Assembly (NCBI GenBank): GCA_964464175.1
Contig: CAYXFD010000003.1
Coordinates: 1-64,000, forward strand
Length of the DNA: 64,000 nucleotides
Origin: CAYXFD01 sp964464175
Lineage (GTDB): Bacteria > Cloacimonadota > Cloacimonadia > Cloacimonadales > JAJBBL01
Direction of reading: 5' to 3'
The notes beneath the pieces were generated by a model, which was given only the letters and a program-made list of their open reading frames with translations, had not been told where the DNA came from and searched no databases. Below, in pieces: positions 26,041 through 35,139 of this stretch. The number at the start of each line of letters is the position of its first letter. The first letter of the stretch is position 1. A program made the position numbers and the translations under genes.

Positions 26041-26579
26041 TGGAGACAAGACATCTGAAAGACTTTACCGTCGCAGTGGTTGTTATCATTCTTTTCGCCT
26101 TTTTTCTCAAGGCGTTGAGCGTTTACAACTCAGCTCAGGCTATCCCCACCGATTCTATTTATAAAGATATGGCAATAGATGAGCAGCTGCTGGAACAGAT
26201 CCAGCAGATCGAGCACTCTATCAGAGACCGGATGGATTTCGTCTTTACCGTGACCAGAGATCCCCTGGAACAGAATCTTGTAGTCCGAACTAAAGTTGAT
26301 CTGGAAATGGAATGGCGGCGCAAAGTAGAAGCGATGATGAGACTGGCGGCAACTTATGTTGATGAAAGGGGTAACCGAAAAGCAGCCATAGCTTATCAGG
26401 GAAAAACGGAGATCTACAGTATCGGTGATTTTATTGAAAATAACAAGATAGTTGATATAGAAACGGGACAGATAACCCTTCTGTATCAGGGTAGGGAAAA
26501 TATTCTGGAAGTAAAACCTTTGCCGCCTAAACCGGCTATGATTGATAATCGCACACGAGAACAAGAGTATTCGTGGTAA
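26040..26579 (+). CDS. PilP/GspC-like protein linking platform and secretin
   Basis: Protein of 179 residues from the chosen start, with one membrane helix (about 10-26) and a periplasmic region. FVFTVTRDPLEQNLVV resembles the 'F..RDP' block of PilP, and IAYQGKTEIYSIGDFIENNKIVDIE... resembles the homology-region fold of GspC/PilP that binds the secretin N-domains. Unlike classical PilP it has a membrane helix rather than a lipoprotein signal, as in GspC. The ATG at 26040 is preferred to the one at 26037 because GGAGG (26031-26035) is too close to the latter. Confidence 0.7.
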   Translation: METRHLKDFTVAVVVIILFAFFLKALSVYNSAQAIPTDSIYKDMAIDEQLLEQIQQIEHSIRDRMDFVFTVTRDPLEQNLVVRTKVDLEMEWRRKVEAMMRLAATYVDERGNRKAAIAYQGKTEIYSIGDFIENNKIVDIETGQITLLYQGRENILEVKPLPPKPAMIDNRTREQEYSW

Positions 26580-26622
26580 ATAAAGAATGATGAATTTCTA
26601 ATTAAGGGAAAAAGGAGTATAT

Positions 26623-28107
26623 ATGTCCGACTTAAAATTAATTAAAACTGTCTGTTTTTTCCGAGCAGGAATAACTAATGCCAAGAATGCGATGCGGCAA
26701 AGGATACCGCAAAGAATCAGCATCTTTGCCTTAATCTTCCTTTTAGGATTTTCACTTAACATGTTTGCAGCTGAACAACCTGTAGATCTGTTAGAGACTA
26801 AGATAACGATTGAAGCGATAGATGCCTCTTTATCAAGTGTTCTGCAAAATATGGCCAGAATGAGCGGCTCTAACATTGTTTTAGCTGTAGATACAATAAC
26901 TGAAAGAGAAGAAGACAAAGAGCCCAAAATCACGGTCAGCTTGCGGGATATCCCGATTGAACAAGCTTTGTCATTAGTTGTTAAAGCAGTTGGGCTTTCT
27001 TATCGTCTGATTGGAGATAATACCTTCCTGGTAGGTGATAAAACACGGATACAGGAAGAGGTAGGTGAAAGAAGCTATGTAGTGAATTTGAATTATGTCG
27101 ATGTTGATAAAATCGTCACCGCTTTAGCTATCTTACCTGGCGAAGCTGTTGCTATCCAGGGACAGAATGCCATACTGCTGCGTGCTAATCCTGTCACTTT
27201 TGCCGAGATCAGCAGAAGAATTCAGGAAATTGACATTCCCCAGCAACAGGTTGAAATTCGTGCCCGGGTAATAGAAGTTTCCCTGACCGATTCGAAAAAG
27301 ATCGGAATCGACTGGTCAAGATTAAACCGTTTAACAACTATTCTGGCTGAAAACCCCAGCAATGCTGACGGAATAGGGTTGCCTTTCAGATATACCGATG
27401 AAACCGGTGCCCTTCCTCACGGCTCACTTAATCCTTTTGGTGAGTTACCGGATCAGCAATATTTCCAAAAAATGGATAGTTGGAGTGACGTAGGAAAATT
27501 CAGCCGCCAGATGACTGCTTTCGATATTACTATTGATTGGCTGCTGGAAAACAATGCTGCCAAATTACTCACCGATACCAGACTCACCGCACTTAACGGT
27601 GAAGATGCCGAGATCCTTATCGGTGAAGTTGTTCCCTTCGTCGTGCAGGACAGAGAGTATAACGTCCAGGTAGAACGGGAAGAGGTCGGTATCATCCTCA
27701 AGGTTACCCCAACCGTAAATAAAGATGGTCAGATCACTACCAAGATTTCACCCGAAGTCAGCTCGGTAACCGAACTGGTAGCCGGCTATGTTCCCAGAAC
27801 GAAGATGCGCCGGGTTCATTCTACGGTAACGGTACCTAACGGCAGTAAGATCATTGTTGGCGGTTTATTAAGCTCTACTTTAACAAGCACTCTGAACAAA
27901 GTTCCATTTTTGGGTGATCTTCCCTTTGTGGGTAAATTCTTCCAGCACATGAGTGAACAGGTAACTACTACCGATTTGATAATCGAAATTACTCCGAGAA
28001 TAGTTAATATAGCTGATCATCAGGTTGAATTCGATGTTGACAAGAGACTTGACAGAAGACTCATACGAGAAGTTAATGATGATGCCAATGAAGCAGACAA
28101 CCAATAA
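26623..28107 (+). CDS. pilQ: Type IV pilus secretin (PilQ/GspD family)
   Basis: Outer-membrane secretin of 494 residues, shorter than proteobacterial PilQ. After a signal segment (hydrophobic at about 31-47, ending MFAAEQ), an STN-like domain covers about 60-130 (KITIEAIDASLSSVLQNMAR). A short secretin N-domain follows (VVNLNYVDVDKIVTALAILP, about 145-210), then the C-terminal secretin pore with VEIRARVIEVSLTDSKKIGI, the lip region, and VPFLGDLPFVGKFFQ near 426-440. AMIN domains seen in PilQ are absent. AAAAAGGAG precedes the ATG. It lies directly upstream of the Ig-repeat lipoprotein. Confidence 0.92.
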   Translation: MSDLKLIKTVCFFRAGITNAKNAMRQRIPQRISIFALIFLLGFSLNMFAAEQPVDLLETKITIEAIDASLSSVLQNMARMSGSNIVLAVDTITEREEDKEPKITVSLRDIPIEQALSLVVKAVGLSYRLIGDNTFLVGDKTRIQEEVGERSYVVNLNYVDVDKIVTALAILPGEAVAIQGQNAILLRANPVTFAEISRRIQEIDIPQQQVEIRARVIEVSLTDSKKIGIDWSRLNRLTTILAENPSNADGIGLPFRYTDETGALPHGSLNPFGELPDQQYFQKMDSWSDVGKFSRQMTAFDITIDWLLENNAAKLLTDTRLTALNGEDAEILIGEVVPFVVQDREYNVQVEREEVGIILKVTPTVNKDGQITTKISPEVSSVTELVAGYVPRTKMRRVHSTVTVPNGSKIIVGGLLSSTLTSTLNKVPFLGDLPFVGKFFQHMSEQVTTTDLIIEITPRIVNIADHQVEFDVDKRLDRRLIREVNDDANEADNQ

Positions 28108-28122
28108 CCCAAGGAGTTAATT

Positions 28123-30567
28123 ATGAGATATAGCAGATTGTTAACTGTATCAACTTTGCTGATTGCTGTCTTGCTTTTAACCTTCATTGGCTGCGATAAC
28201 CGTGTTTTTGAACCCGATAGTTATGAAATCGTCAGCCTGACATCACCGGAGACTCTTTTTTCCGGTTTTGAAGGTGAAATAGAAGCTTTAGTAGTCACCA
28301 AAGACGGGATTCCGGCATCCGAACAGACTGTGACTTTTAAAACAAACAGAGGAATTATCGGCAGCAAAGCTATAACCGATAATTTTGGGATAGCCAAAAC
28401 AACCTTTTATAATTCAGTTACAGACACACTCGAATCCAAGATTGAAGCCTCAATCCATAAATCAACAATGGAAACACACGTAACAGTCCTTCCTTTCGTC
28501 GGCGAGTATATGATTACAATGAGTGCCGATCCGGATACAATTTATTCCGATAATAATATTACCTATTCCACCGTTACCGCAACAGTCGTCGACAGTGAAG
28601 GTTTCCCGGCGGTTGATGTACAGGTAAGGTTTAAAACTAATCTCGGCAACCTAATCGGTCAGGTTATGACTGATGAACGGGGTGTCGCCACCACAACTTT
28701 CTGGGATGCCGGTAATATCGGTACGGCGACTATACAGGCTTCAGCCGGCACCAATACAGCCTCAATCTCTGTGGAAATAGTCGAATCACCCGCTATAGAC
28801 GAGATAATTATTCTGACAAACCTGGACGGCTTGTCATTAGAGACCGAAATGTCACTGAGTGCCTCGGTGATCGACATCCACGGAGAGCCGGTGGCTGACG
28901 GTACTATTGTAACTTTTGCCGCCAGTAAAGGACTATTGTATGAAGGAAGTTTAGGTTATACGGTCAATGGACAGGCATCTGTCCCTTATAATACCGGAGT
29001 CAGTGCCGGAGAGCTTTCGGTTACAGCCCGGGTTGGTTCTGTATCTGCCAGTAAGCAGGGCACTATTGTTCCTAATCTTCCCGCTTCCATAAGCTTACTC
29101 TTCCAGTCCTACAACCCTGATAACGATGTCTGGATAGATATTCCCCCTAATGAAGGTATTCCGGTCAATTATCCCGGAAATGTCCGCGTCAGGGCAAGGG
29201 TTAGAGACATGTATAATAACTCGATCCCCCAAACCCCTCTGCAATTCGAAACTACTTTGGGATCAATACAGAACAGCGCTTTAACTGACCCCGACGGTAT
29301 CGCTTTCGCCGATTTCTTCCCCGGTAACTATGCCGGAATAGCCCAGGTAACTGCCAGAACTCTCCAGATGGGAGAAGAGGAAGAAGCAATCACCGGAGTT
29401 ACCCTGATCACTATCTATTCTGACGATGTCCATTCGATCAGTTTTGCTGTCCAGGAAGAAATAAATCTTGCCGTCATCAATACCGGTGGTACCGAAACCA
29501 GATCGCTAAGAGTAGAATTGTACGACTTTAACGGTAATCTCGTTTCCGGAGAGAATGAAGTTATGTTTGAAATTGAGAGCCAACCGGCTCCACCACCGGG
29601 CGGAGGACAGTATATTCCGGTCAAGATCAACGGAGTTGACGGTCCTGTGTACATCACCGCCAGAGAAGGGGTCGCTGTTGCTTCGATAAACAGCGGTACT
29701 GCTTCCGGAACGGTTAAAGTAAGAGTTACTCTGACTGCTTCGGTAGATGACCCACCCTTGATTTCAGCCCTTAAATCAAATATTGTAATTAATTCGGGAC
29801 CCCCTCATACCGTGCAGCCGAATATCAGCTTTTTTGATGCCGGCGAGGCAATAGGCGGCGGTGTTTGGCGCGTTCAGGCAGGAGCACATGTTAAAGACAG
29901 GTATAATAATCCTGTTATTAACGGAACTGCCGTCTGGTTTTCGCTGGGAGATAATCCGCAGCCTCCCCCGAATTGCTATATCAACGGTGCCGGTTATACG
30001 GGCGCCCCTACTCCTAACGATGAGGACGGAACTCCCGGGTATGCCGGAGTTTACCTTTACTACCACGGTCAAAACACCTTTGAAAATATAACCATAGTTG
30101 CTGAATCAGGTGACGTTAACGGCTCTAAACTGATCTCTTTACCAATCCAGCAGCCTCTGATGGAGATGCAGGTAATTAATGGTCATATAGATTATTTCTC
30201 TAACAGCGGTTCTCAGTCAAATACCGACAATGAGATACATGTGTCGCTGATCGACGGCCAGGGTAATGATATTACCGGAGCTAAAATACTCTTAACTGCC
30301 AGCCATGGTGAGTTTCAGTATTTCACCTGGTTTGATGATGATGGTAATCTGATCAACGATTCCCCCTATAGCCATCCTGATCCTTATTACATTACTACCT
30401 ATAACGGATTAGCCAAAGGGACTTTACGAACCTGGATATGGGAATGTCCTCCTCCGGGACCAGATGACTACTTCACCCAGGTAGAGGTACTTATTAATGC
30501 TTATCTCCAGGGAACAAATACTGTTTCTCAGGCATCGTTTATTATCAGACGGTATAATTTCCCCTAA
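28123..30567 (+). CDS. Large lipoprotein with bacterial Ig-like (Big_1) repeats
   Basis: Exported protein of 814 residues. The lipobox LLTFIGC places the lipidated cysteine at about residue 25. The rest is a series of invasin/Big_1-type Ig-like domains of about 90-100 residues. Their repeating strands read like 'V.A.V.D..G.P...V.V.F....G......TD..G.A...F....' at about 40-120, 130-220, 225-315, 330-435 and less clearly beyond. The start is 15 bases past the secretin stop and within the pilus locus, with AAGGAG upstream. It may be an adhesin or a secretin-associated outer-membrane lipoprotein; family knowledge does not fix the role. No sorting domain is visible at the C-terminus. Confidence 0.85.
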   Translation: MRYSRLLTVSTLLIAVLLLTFIGCDNRVFEPDSYEIVSLTSPETLFSGFEGEIEALVVTKDGIPASEQTVTFKTNRGIIGSKAITDNFGIAKTTFYNSVTDTLESKIEASIHKSTMETHVTVLPFVGEYMITMSADPDTIYSDNNITYSTVTATVVDSEGFPAVDVQVRFKTNLGNLIGQVMTDERGVATTTFWDAGNIGTATIQASAGTNTASISVEIVESPAIDEIIILTNLDGLSLETEMSLSASVIDIHGEPVADGTIVTFAASKGLLYEGSLGYTVNGQASVPYNTGVSAGELSVTARVGSVSASKQGTIVPNLPASISLLFQSYNPDNDVWIDIPPNEGIPVNYPGNVRVRARVRDMYNNSIPQTPLQFETTLGSIQNSALTDPDGIAFADFFPGNYAGIAQVTARTLQMGEEEEAITGVTLITIYSDDVHSISFAVQEEINLAVINTGGTETRSLRVELYDFNGNLVSGENEVMFEIESQPAPPPGGGQYIPVKINGVDGPVYITAREGVAVASINSGTASGTVKVRVTLTASVDDPPLISALKSNIVINSGPPHTVQPNISFFDAGEAIGGGVWRVQAGAHVKDRYNNPVINGTAVWFSLGDNPQPPPNCYINGAGYTGAPTPNDEDGTPGYAGVYLYYHGQNTFENITIVAESGDVNGSKLISLPIQQPLMEMQVINGHIDYFSNSGSQSNTDNEIHVSLIDGQGNDITGAKILLTASHGEFQYFTWFDDDGNLINDSPYSHPDPYYITTYNGLAKGTLRTWIWECPPPGPDDYFTQVEVLINAYLQGTNTVSQASFIIRRYNFP

Positions 30568-30662
30568 TGATACGATAGATAATTCTCTGTTGTAAGATGT
30601 GGCATTTAGCGGATTTTTACAGCAGAAGAACGTGAGGATTTTGCTAATTAGCAGTTATCGAA

Positions 30663-30694
30663 GGTTCAAAGGGGTTATTAATCCCCTTTGAACC
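30663..30694 (+). terminator. 12-bp perfect hairpin after the Ig lipoprotein
   Basis: GGTTCAAAGGGG (30663-30674) pairs perfectly with CCCCTTTGAACC (30683-30694) around an 8-base loop. No U tract follows, so it may be a transcript-protecting or attenuating hairpin rather than a classical intrinsic terminator. It lies 96 bases past the lipoprotein stop and about 160 bases before pilB. Confidence 0.5.
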
Positions 30695-30698
30695 GAAC

Positions 30699-30738
30699 TT
30701 CTCCGTTACCGACGTCTTGTTCACGGGTGTAAGGAGAA
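30699..30738 (+). promoter_or_regulatory. Second hairpin in the pilB leader
   Basis: TTCTCC-g-TTAC (30699-30709) pairs with GTAA-GGAGAA (30729-30738), ten pairs with one bulged base. It begins four bases after the preceding 12-bp hairpin. A paired hairpin arrangement like this in a 286-base gap could be an attenuator or structured leader; no known riboswitch is recognised. Confidence 0.35.
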
Positions 30739-30853
30739 AACTTGGTAAATAAGAACTATTGTTTCTACTTAGAGGCTTTCAGCAAGTTATAGCAAATTCC
30801 ATGACTCGTAAATTTGTAATGAAAAATAAGATAAACACAGACAAGGAGACAGA

Positions 30854-32560
30854 ATGAGTTTTAATCCTCAATTTGCCCGTTTAGGCGAAATCCTGATAAA
30901 TATGTCCGCAGCTACTGAGGAACAGGTCAAAGAGGCTTTGATAAAACAGAGTAATTTCAATCTTAAGTTGGGAGAAACCCTCCTCAAGCTTGGCAATATT
31001 AAAGAAAAGGACCTGTTGGAAGCATTACATCAGCAGTTAGAGATTGAAATCGTAGATGAAGAAGAACTCTTAGACCTCGATCCGAATGTTGTTAAACTCA
31101 TTCCGGAACCATTTGCCGTATCAAACCGGGTGATTGCCATTCAGGAAGACGACGACGGGGTTGTTGTTGCTATGACCGATCCCGAAAATATAGTGATCCA
31201 GGATAATCTGAAGAAAATCATTTCCAAAGCTATTAAGCCGGTTTTGATCAGCGAAAGCGTTCTGACCGATACTCTTGAAAGATATTATAAAAGCATCCGG
31301 ACAACTTCCGAAGTTGAGGATGCTGTGGGTGAATTCGGTTTTGTTGCAGTAGATGAGGATGAAAATGAGATCAATATAGAAAAATCGGCTACTGCTGATG
31401 CCCCTATCGTTAAGCTGATCAATCTGATCATCACAGAAGCGATAAAAGCCGGTGCTACTGATATTCATATTGAACCGTTGTATAAGAATTCCAGAGTCAG
31501 ATATCGTGTTGATGGTGCCTTAAGAGAAGTTATGAGCCCACCGATCGGAATTCATGCCGGAGTAGTATCCTTGATCAAGGTTATGTCAAAATTGAATATT
31601 GCAGAACGAAGACTGCCACAGGATGGTCATATCTCACTCAAGACTGCCTTGAAAGCAGTCGATGTGAGAGTTTCCATAGCTCCGACCGTGACCGGTGAAA
31701 AGGTTGTTCTTCGCCTTCTCGATAAAGGGGAATTCGGTTTTAAGCTGACAACCCTCGGTTTTGATGAAGACAATCTGGAAATTTTCAAAAAATGGATACG
31801 AAGACCTTATGGTATTATCATTGTTTCCGGTCCAACAGGTAGTGGTAAATCAACAACTCTGCACGCTGCTTTGAAGGAGATCCAGGATATCGAATCTAAT
31901 ATCATTACCGTCGAAGATCCGGTAGAATACCGTTTGGAAGGGGTCACTCAGATAGAAACCAAAGAAAAGATAGGTCTCACCTTTGCTTCGGCCCTCCGTT
32001 CTGTTCTGAGACAAGATCCTGATATCGTATTGATCGGTGAGATCCGCGATAACGAAACTGCTGATATTGCCGTTAAGTTCTCACTTACCGGTCACCTGGT
32101 TTTTACTACTCTGCATGCTAATGATGCTCCGGCAACTGTTACCCGTATAATCGATATCGGTATCCCGAGTTATCTCGTAGGTTCCTCATTGAACTTAGTT
32201 ATGGCTCAGAGGTTAGTGAGAAAAATCTGTGAGCACTGCAAAACCGATTATAAACCTACTCCTCAGGAACTCACCGACTGTGGCATCTCCGAAGAAGAAG
32301 CAGCAAAGATTAACTTCAAGATAGGAAAGGGATGCGTACATTGTGACAATACCGGTTACAGTGGCAGAACAGGAATATTTGAACTTCTGGAGGTTACTCC
32401 AAAAATCCGCCGTTTGATATTTGAGGAGTCAAATCAGGATCAGATTCGTGATGCTGCTTTAGAGGATGGTATGGAAACTCTTCACGGCAGTGCTTTTAAG
32501 AAGATGAAAAAGGGAATAACTACGATAAGAGAAGTTATCAAGCTGACCATCGTTGAATAA
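30854..32560 (+). CDS. pilB: Type IV pilus extension ATPase PilB (GspE family)
   Basis: Assembly motor of 568 residues. An N-terminal MshEN-like domain at about 1-150 (RLGEILINMSAATEEQVKEAL) is the type that can bind cyclic-di-GMP in some family members. The ATPase core has Walker A GPTGSGKST at 326-334, Asp box VEDPVEY, Walker B DPDIVLIGEIRD and His box TTLHANDAP. A zinc site of two CxxC pairs follows (CEHC and CVHC, about 457-497). AAGGAG lies before the ATG. pilC follows after 26 bases. The Cys pairs and length separate it from PilT in this locus. Confidence 0.96.
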   Translation: MSFNPQFARLGEILINMSAATEEQVKEALIKQSNFNLKLGETLLKLGNIKEKDLLEALHQQLEIEIVDEEELLDLDPNVVKLIPEPFAVSNRVIAIQEDDDGVVVAMTDPENIVIQDNLKKIISKAIKPVLISESVLTDTLERYYKSIRTTSEVEDAVGEFGFVAVDEDENEINIEKSATADAPIVKLINLIITEAIKAGATDIHIEPLYKNSRVRYRVDGALREVMSPPIGIHAGVVSLIKVMSKLNIAERRLPQDGHISLKTALKAVDVRVSIAPTVTGEKVVLRLLDKGEFGFKLTTLGFDEDNLEIFKKWIRRPYGIIIVSGPTGSGKSTTLHAALKEIQDIESNIITVEDPVEYRLEGVTQIETKEKIGLTFASALRSVLRQDPDIVLIGEIRDNETADIAVKFSLTGHLVFTTLHANDAPATVTRIIDIGIPSYLVGSSLNLVMAQRLVRKICEHCKTDYKPTPQELTDCGISEEEAAKINFKIGKGCVHCDNTGYSGRTGIFELLEVTPKIRRLIFEESNQDQIRDAALEDGMETLHGSAFKKMKKGITTIREVIKLTIVE

Positions 32561-32586
32561 TCCAACAATATAAGAATGAGGTAATA

Positions 32587-33840
32587 ATGGCAACTTTTAT
32601 GTACATAATCAAGGATTCTAAAGGGATCAAAGTCGAAGGAACTGTTAAAGCCGGTTCCCTTGATGAAGCCGTAGAAAAACTGAGCAAAGAAGGTGGAACC
32701 ATAATCTCAGTCAAAAGCGCTGCTGAAGGAGCGTTCAAGGGGAATCTCTCCCTGTTTGACCGGGTAATGCTGGTCATCTATAAACTGAGAACAGGCATTT
32801 CCCTTAAAGCCCTCGTTTTCTTTACCCGCCAGTTAGCTACAATGTTTTCTGCAGGTTTGACCCTGGAGAAAGCTATCTCAAATTTAGAGAAAGAAGAGAA
32901 AAATAAAAGATTGAAGAAAATCCTTAAAAAGATCTCCGACGATATAAAGAAGGGATTTAGTCTTTCGGAAGCTATGGAGCAGCATCCCGGAGTATTCAAC
33001 AATCTCTACATCGCTCTGGTTCAATCCGGTGAAATATCAGGTACACTGCATACAGTATTAACAAATCTGTCAGATTATTTAGAAAAAATTGAAGATACAA
33101 GAAGAAAAGTACTTTCGGCCATGGCATATCCAATCTTTATTCTGATCTTCCTGGGATTTGTTGTCTGGGGATTATTCTATTTCATTATTCCTATGTTTGC
33201 TGAAGTTTACGACAGGTTTGGCGCTGATCTGCCGGTAGCAACTTTAACGGCAATTGATGTCAGTAATTTTATCCGCAGTAATATCGTACTTTCCTTAGGT
33301 GTACTGTTCCTGGCAGCTTTTACTATCTTTCTGATCTATTTAACCGACCGGGGACGCTATTTCTTTGATTCCATTTCTTTCAAAGTTCCGGTTGTCGGTG
33401 GTTTGCTAAAGAATTCCATAATCAGTAAATTCTCCCGAACCTTCAGTATTCTCATGGCAGCCGGTGTCCCGATTATGGATACTATGGAACTGTCGGAAAA
33501 CGTTGTGCAAAACGCTGTCTTCGAAGGTGCGATCAGAAAAGCAAGAATTATGGTGAAAGAGGGATATAGCGTTGTAGGAGCATTCCGGAAAACGAGAGTT
33601 TTCCCGTCAACACTATTACAGTTGTTTGCAACCGGTGAAGAAACCGGAGATATGGATAAACTGCTCGGAAAAGCGGCAGAGTTTTACGAAAAGCTGGTCG
33701 ATTCGGTTATAGATCGCCTTACGGCATTGATCGAGCCGGTATTAATTATCTTGATGGCTTCTTTGGTAGGTACGATTATCGTAGTTGTTTATCTTCCGAT
33801 CTTCTATCTCGGTTTGGCTATCAGCGCCGGTGTTAATTAA
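32587..33840 (+). CDS. pilC: Type IV pilus inner-membrane platform protein PilC (GspF family)
   Basis: Polytopic inner-membrane protein of 417 residues. After an N-terminal segment (MATFMYIIKDSKGIKVEG, about 1-60) there are two GspF domains, each with the family pattern F.RQLATMFSAGLTLEKAI at about 78-94 and FSRTFSILMAAGVPIMDTME near 281-300. Membrane helices lie near 178-200, 235-257 and 375-405. It is the rotor/platform on which PilB assembles pilin. It is followed by an intrinsic terminator, marking the end of the pilus locus. Confidence 0.95.
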   Translation: MATFMYIIKDSKGIKVEGTVKAGSLDEAVEKLSKEGGTIISVKSAAEGAFKGNLSLFDRVMLVIYKLRTGISLKALVFFTRQLATMFSAGLTLEKAISNLEKEEKNKRLKKILKKISDDIKKGFSLSEAMEQHPGVFNNLYIALVQSGEISGTLHTVLTNLSDYLEKIEDTRRKVLSAMAYPIFILIFLGFVVWGLFYFIIPMFAEVYDRFGADLPVATLTAIDVSNFIRSNIVLSLGVLFLAAFTIFLIYLTDRGRYFFDSISFKVPVVGGLLKNSIISKFSRTFSILMAAGVPIMDTMELSENVVQNAVFEGAIRKARIMVKEGYSVVGAFRKTRVFPSTLLQLFATGEETGDMDKLLGKAAEFYEKLVDSVIDRLTALIEPVLIILMASLVGTIIVVVYLPIFYLGLAISAGVN

Positions 33841-33846
33841 TTATCG

Positions 33847-33880
33847 ATGGGGACACGTTGTGGTGTCCCCATTTTCTTTT
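33847..33880 (+). terminator. Intrinsic terminator after pilC
   Basis: ATGGGGACAC (33847-33856) pairs perfectly with GTGTCCCCAT (33863-33872) around a 6-base loop and runs straight into TTTCTTTT. It begins seven bases beyond the pilC stop. Confidence 0.93.
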
Positions 33881-33966
33881 CAGGGCGTTTTTGATCCAGG
33901 TCATTTTTCTGAAGCTTTTCATTAATCCCTCCTTTTTTGCAGATATGAAAGTTCTTCGGACTTAGC

Positions 33967-35127
33967 ATGCTTATTAACGGCTCTCCCTTTACTTCCCTGA
34001 CCTACTTCCCGGCAGATAACAAGTGTCCGGAGTTTATCCGGATCATTGATCAGAGATTCCTCCCCTTTCAGCTGGTCTTCTGTGATCTTTTCAACCTGGA
34101 AGATACCATTTCAGCGATCGCTGAAATGAAAGTGAGAGGTGCACCTCTTATCGGGATAACTGCTGCTTTCGGTCTTCTTTTCGCCTTGAAGGACTCTCCT
34201 GAACAAGAGACCGGCATGAATACTCATCTAAGCAAAACCCTAAACCGCCTTTTGCAGGTCAGACCTACAGCTTACAACATAGAATATTGCCTGGATCGAA
34301 TGCTGCAGGCAAAAAAAGAGCACGAGATAATCAAAGGTGCGCCGCCATCACTCATCGTTTTGAAAAACCTGTTTCTGACAAGAGCCCTTGAATTATTGGA
34401 AGAGGATAAAACCGTCTGCAGAAGGATAGGAGAAAGCGGAGTAGAATTATTAAAGAAAATCGCAGCGCAGAAGGGTAAGGTTAACATCCTGACTCATTGC
34501 AATGCCGGTTGGCTGGCTTGTATAGACTATGGAACAGCCACTTCCCCTATCTATCTGGCACACGAGTTGGGTATAGAGCTGCATGTCTGGGTTGATGAAA
34601 CGAGGCCCAAGAATCAGGGTGCCAGACTAACAGTCTGGGAACTGACGCAAAATGGGATCGCGAATACTCTGATCACCGATAATGCCGGTGGACATCTGAT
34701 GCAAAGAGGCTTAGTGGATATTGTTATTGTTGGGTGTGACAGGGTTACAAGAGATGGAAATGCCGCAAACAAGATAGGCACCTACCTGAAAGCATTAGCC
34801 GCCAGAGATAATAATATCCCTTTCTATGTTGCTCTTCCCTCTTCAACGATCGACTGGAAAGGAGAAGCGACCCCAAAAGCAGAGGATACGCATCTGAATA
34901 TCCCGATAGAAAACCGCGCTTCTTCTGAAGTCAGCCATGTTGAGGGTTGGTATAACAACGAGCTTATCCCTGTGCTGATCACCGATAAAAATGTCAAAGT
35001 CTATAATCCCGGTTTTGATGTTACTCCGGCTAAATATATAACCGCTCTGATTACGGAAAGAGGGATATGTCCTGCCAGTAGAGAAGGTATAATAAAACTT
35101 TTCCCTGAGTTCAAGGCAGGCATTTGA
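33967..35127 (+). CDS. mtnA: S-methyl-5-thioribose-1-phosphate isomerase
   Basis: Enzyme of 386 residues, in the eIF2B-related family, that converts 5-methylthioribose-1-phosphate to 5-methylthioribulose-1-phosphate. Signatures are MKVRGAPLIGITAAFG at about 54-69, the catalytic Cys178 in LTHCNAGWLA, the catalytic Asp258 in VGCDRVTRDGNAANKIGTY, and RPKNQGARLT near 213-222. The protein is somewhat longer than many homologues. The ribosome-binding site is weak. It is followed after 12 bases by a class II aldolase and then by an MTA/SAH deaminase, forming a salvage set. Ribose-1,5-bisphosphate isomerases are related, but the neighbours favour MtnA. Confidence 0.92.
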   Translation: MLINGSPFTSLTYFPADNKCPEFIRIIDQRFLPFQLVFCDLFNLEDTISAIAEMKVRGAPLIGITAAFGLLFALKDSPEQETGMNTHLSKTLNRLLQVRPTAYNIEYCLDRMLQAKKEHEIIKGAPPSLIVLKNLFLTRALELLEEDKTVCRRIGESGVELLKKIAAQKGKVNILTHCNAGWLACIDYGTATSPIYLAHELGIELHVWVDETRPKNQGARLTVWELTQNGIANTLITDNAGGHLMQRGLVDIVIVGCDRVTRDGNAANKIGTYLKALAARDNNIPFYVALPSSTIDWKGEATPKAEDTHLNIPIENRASSEVSHVEGWYNNELIPVLITDKNVKVYNPGFDVTPAKYITALITERGICPASREGIIKLFPEFKAGI

Positions 35128-35139
35128 TTTATTCCTGAG

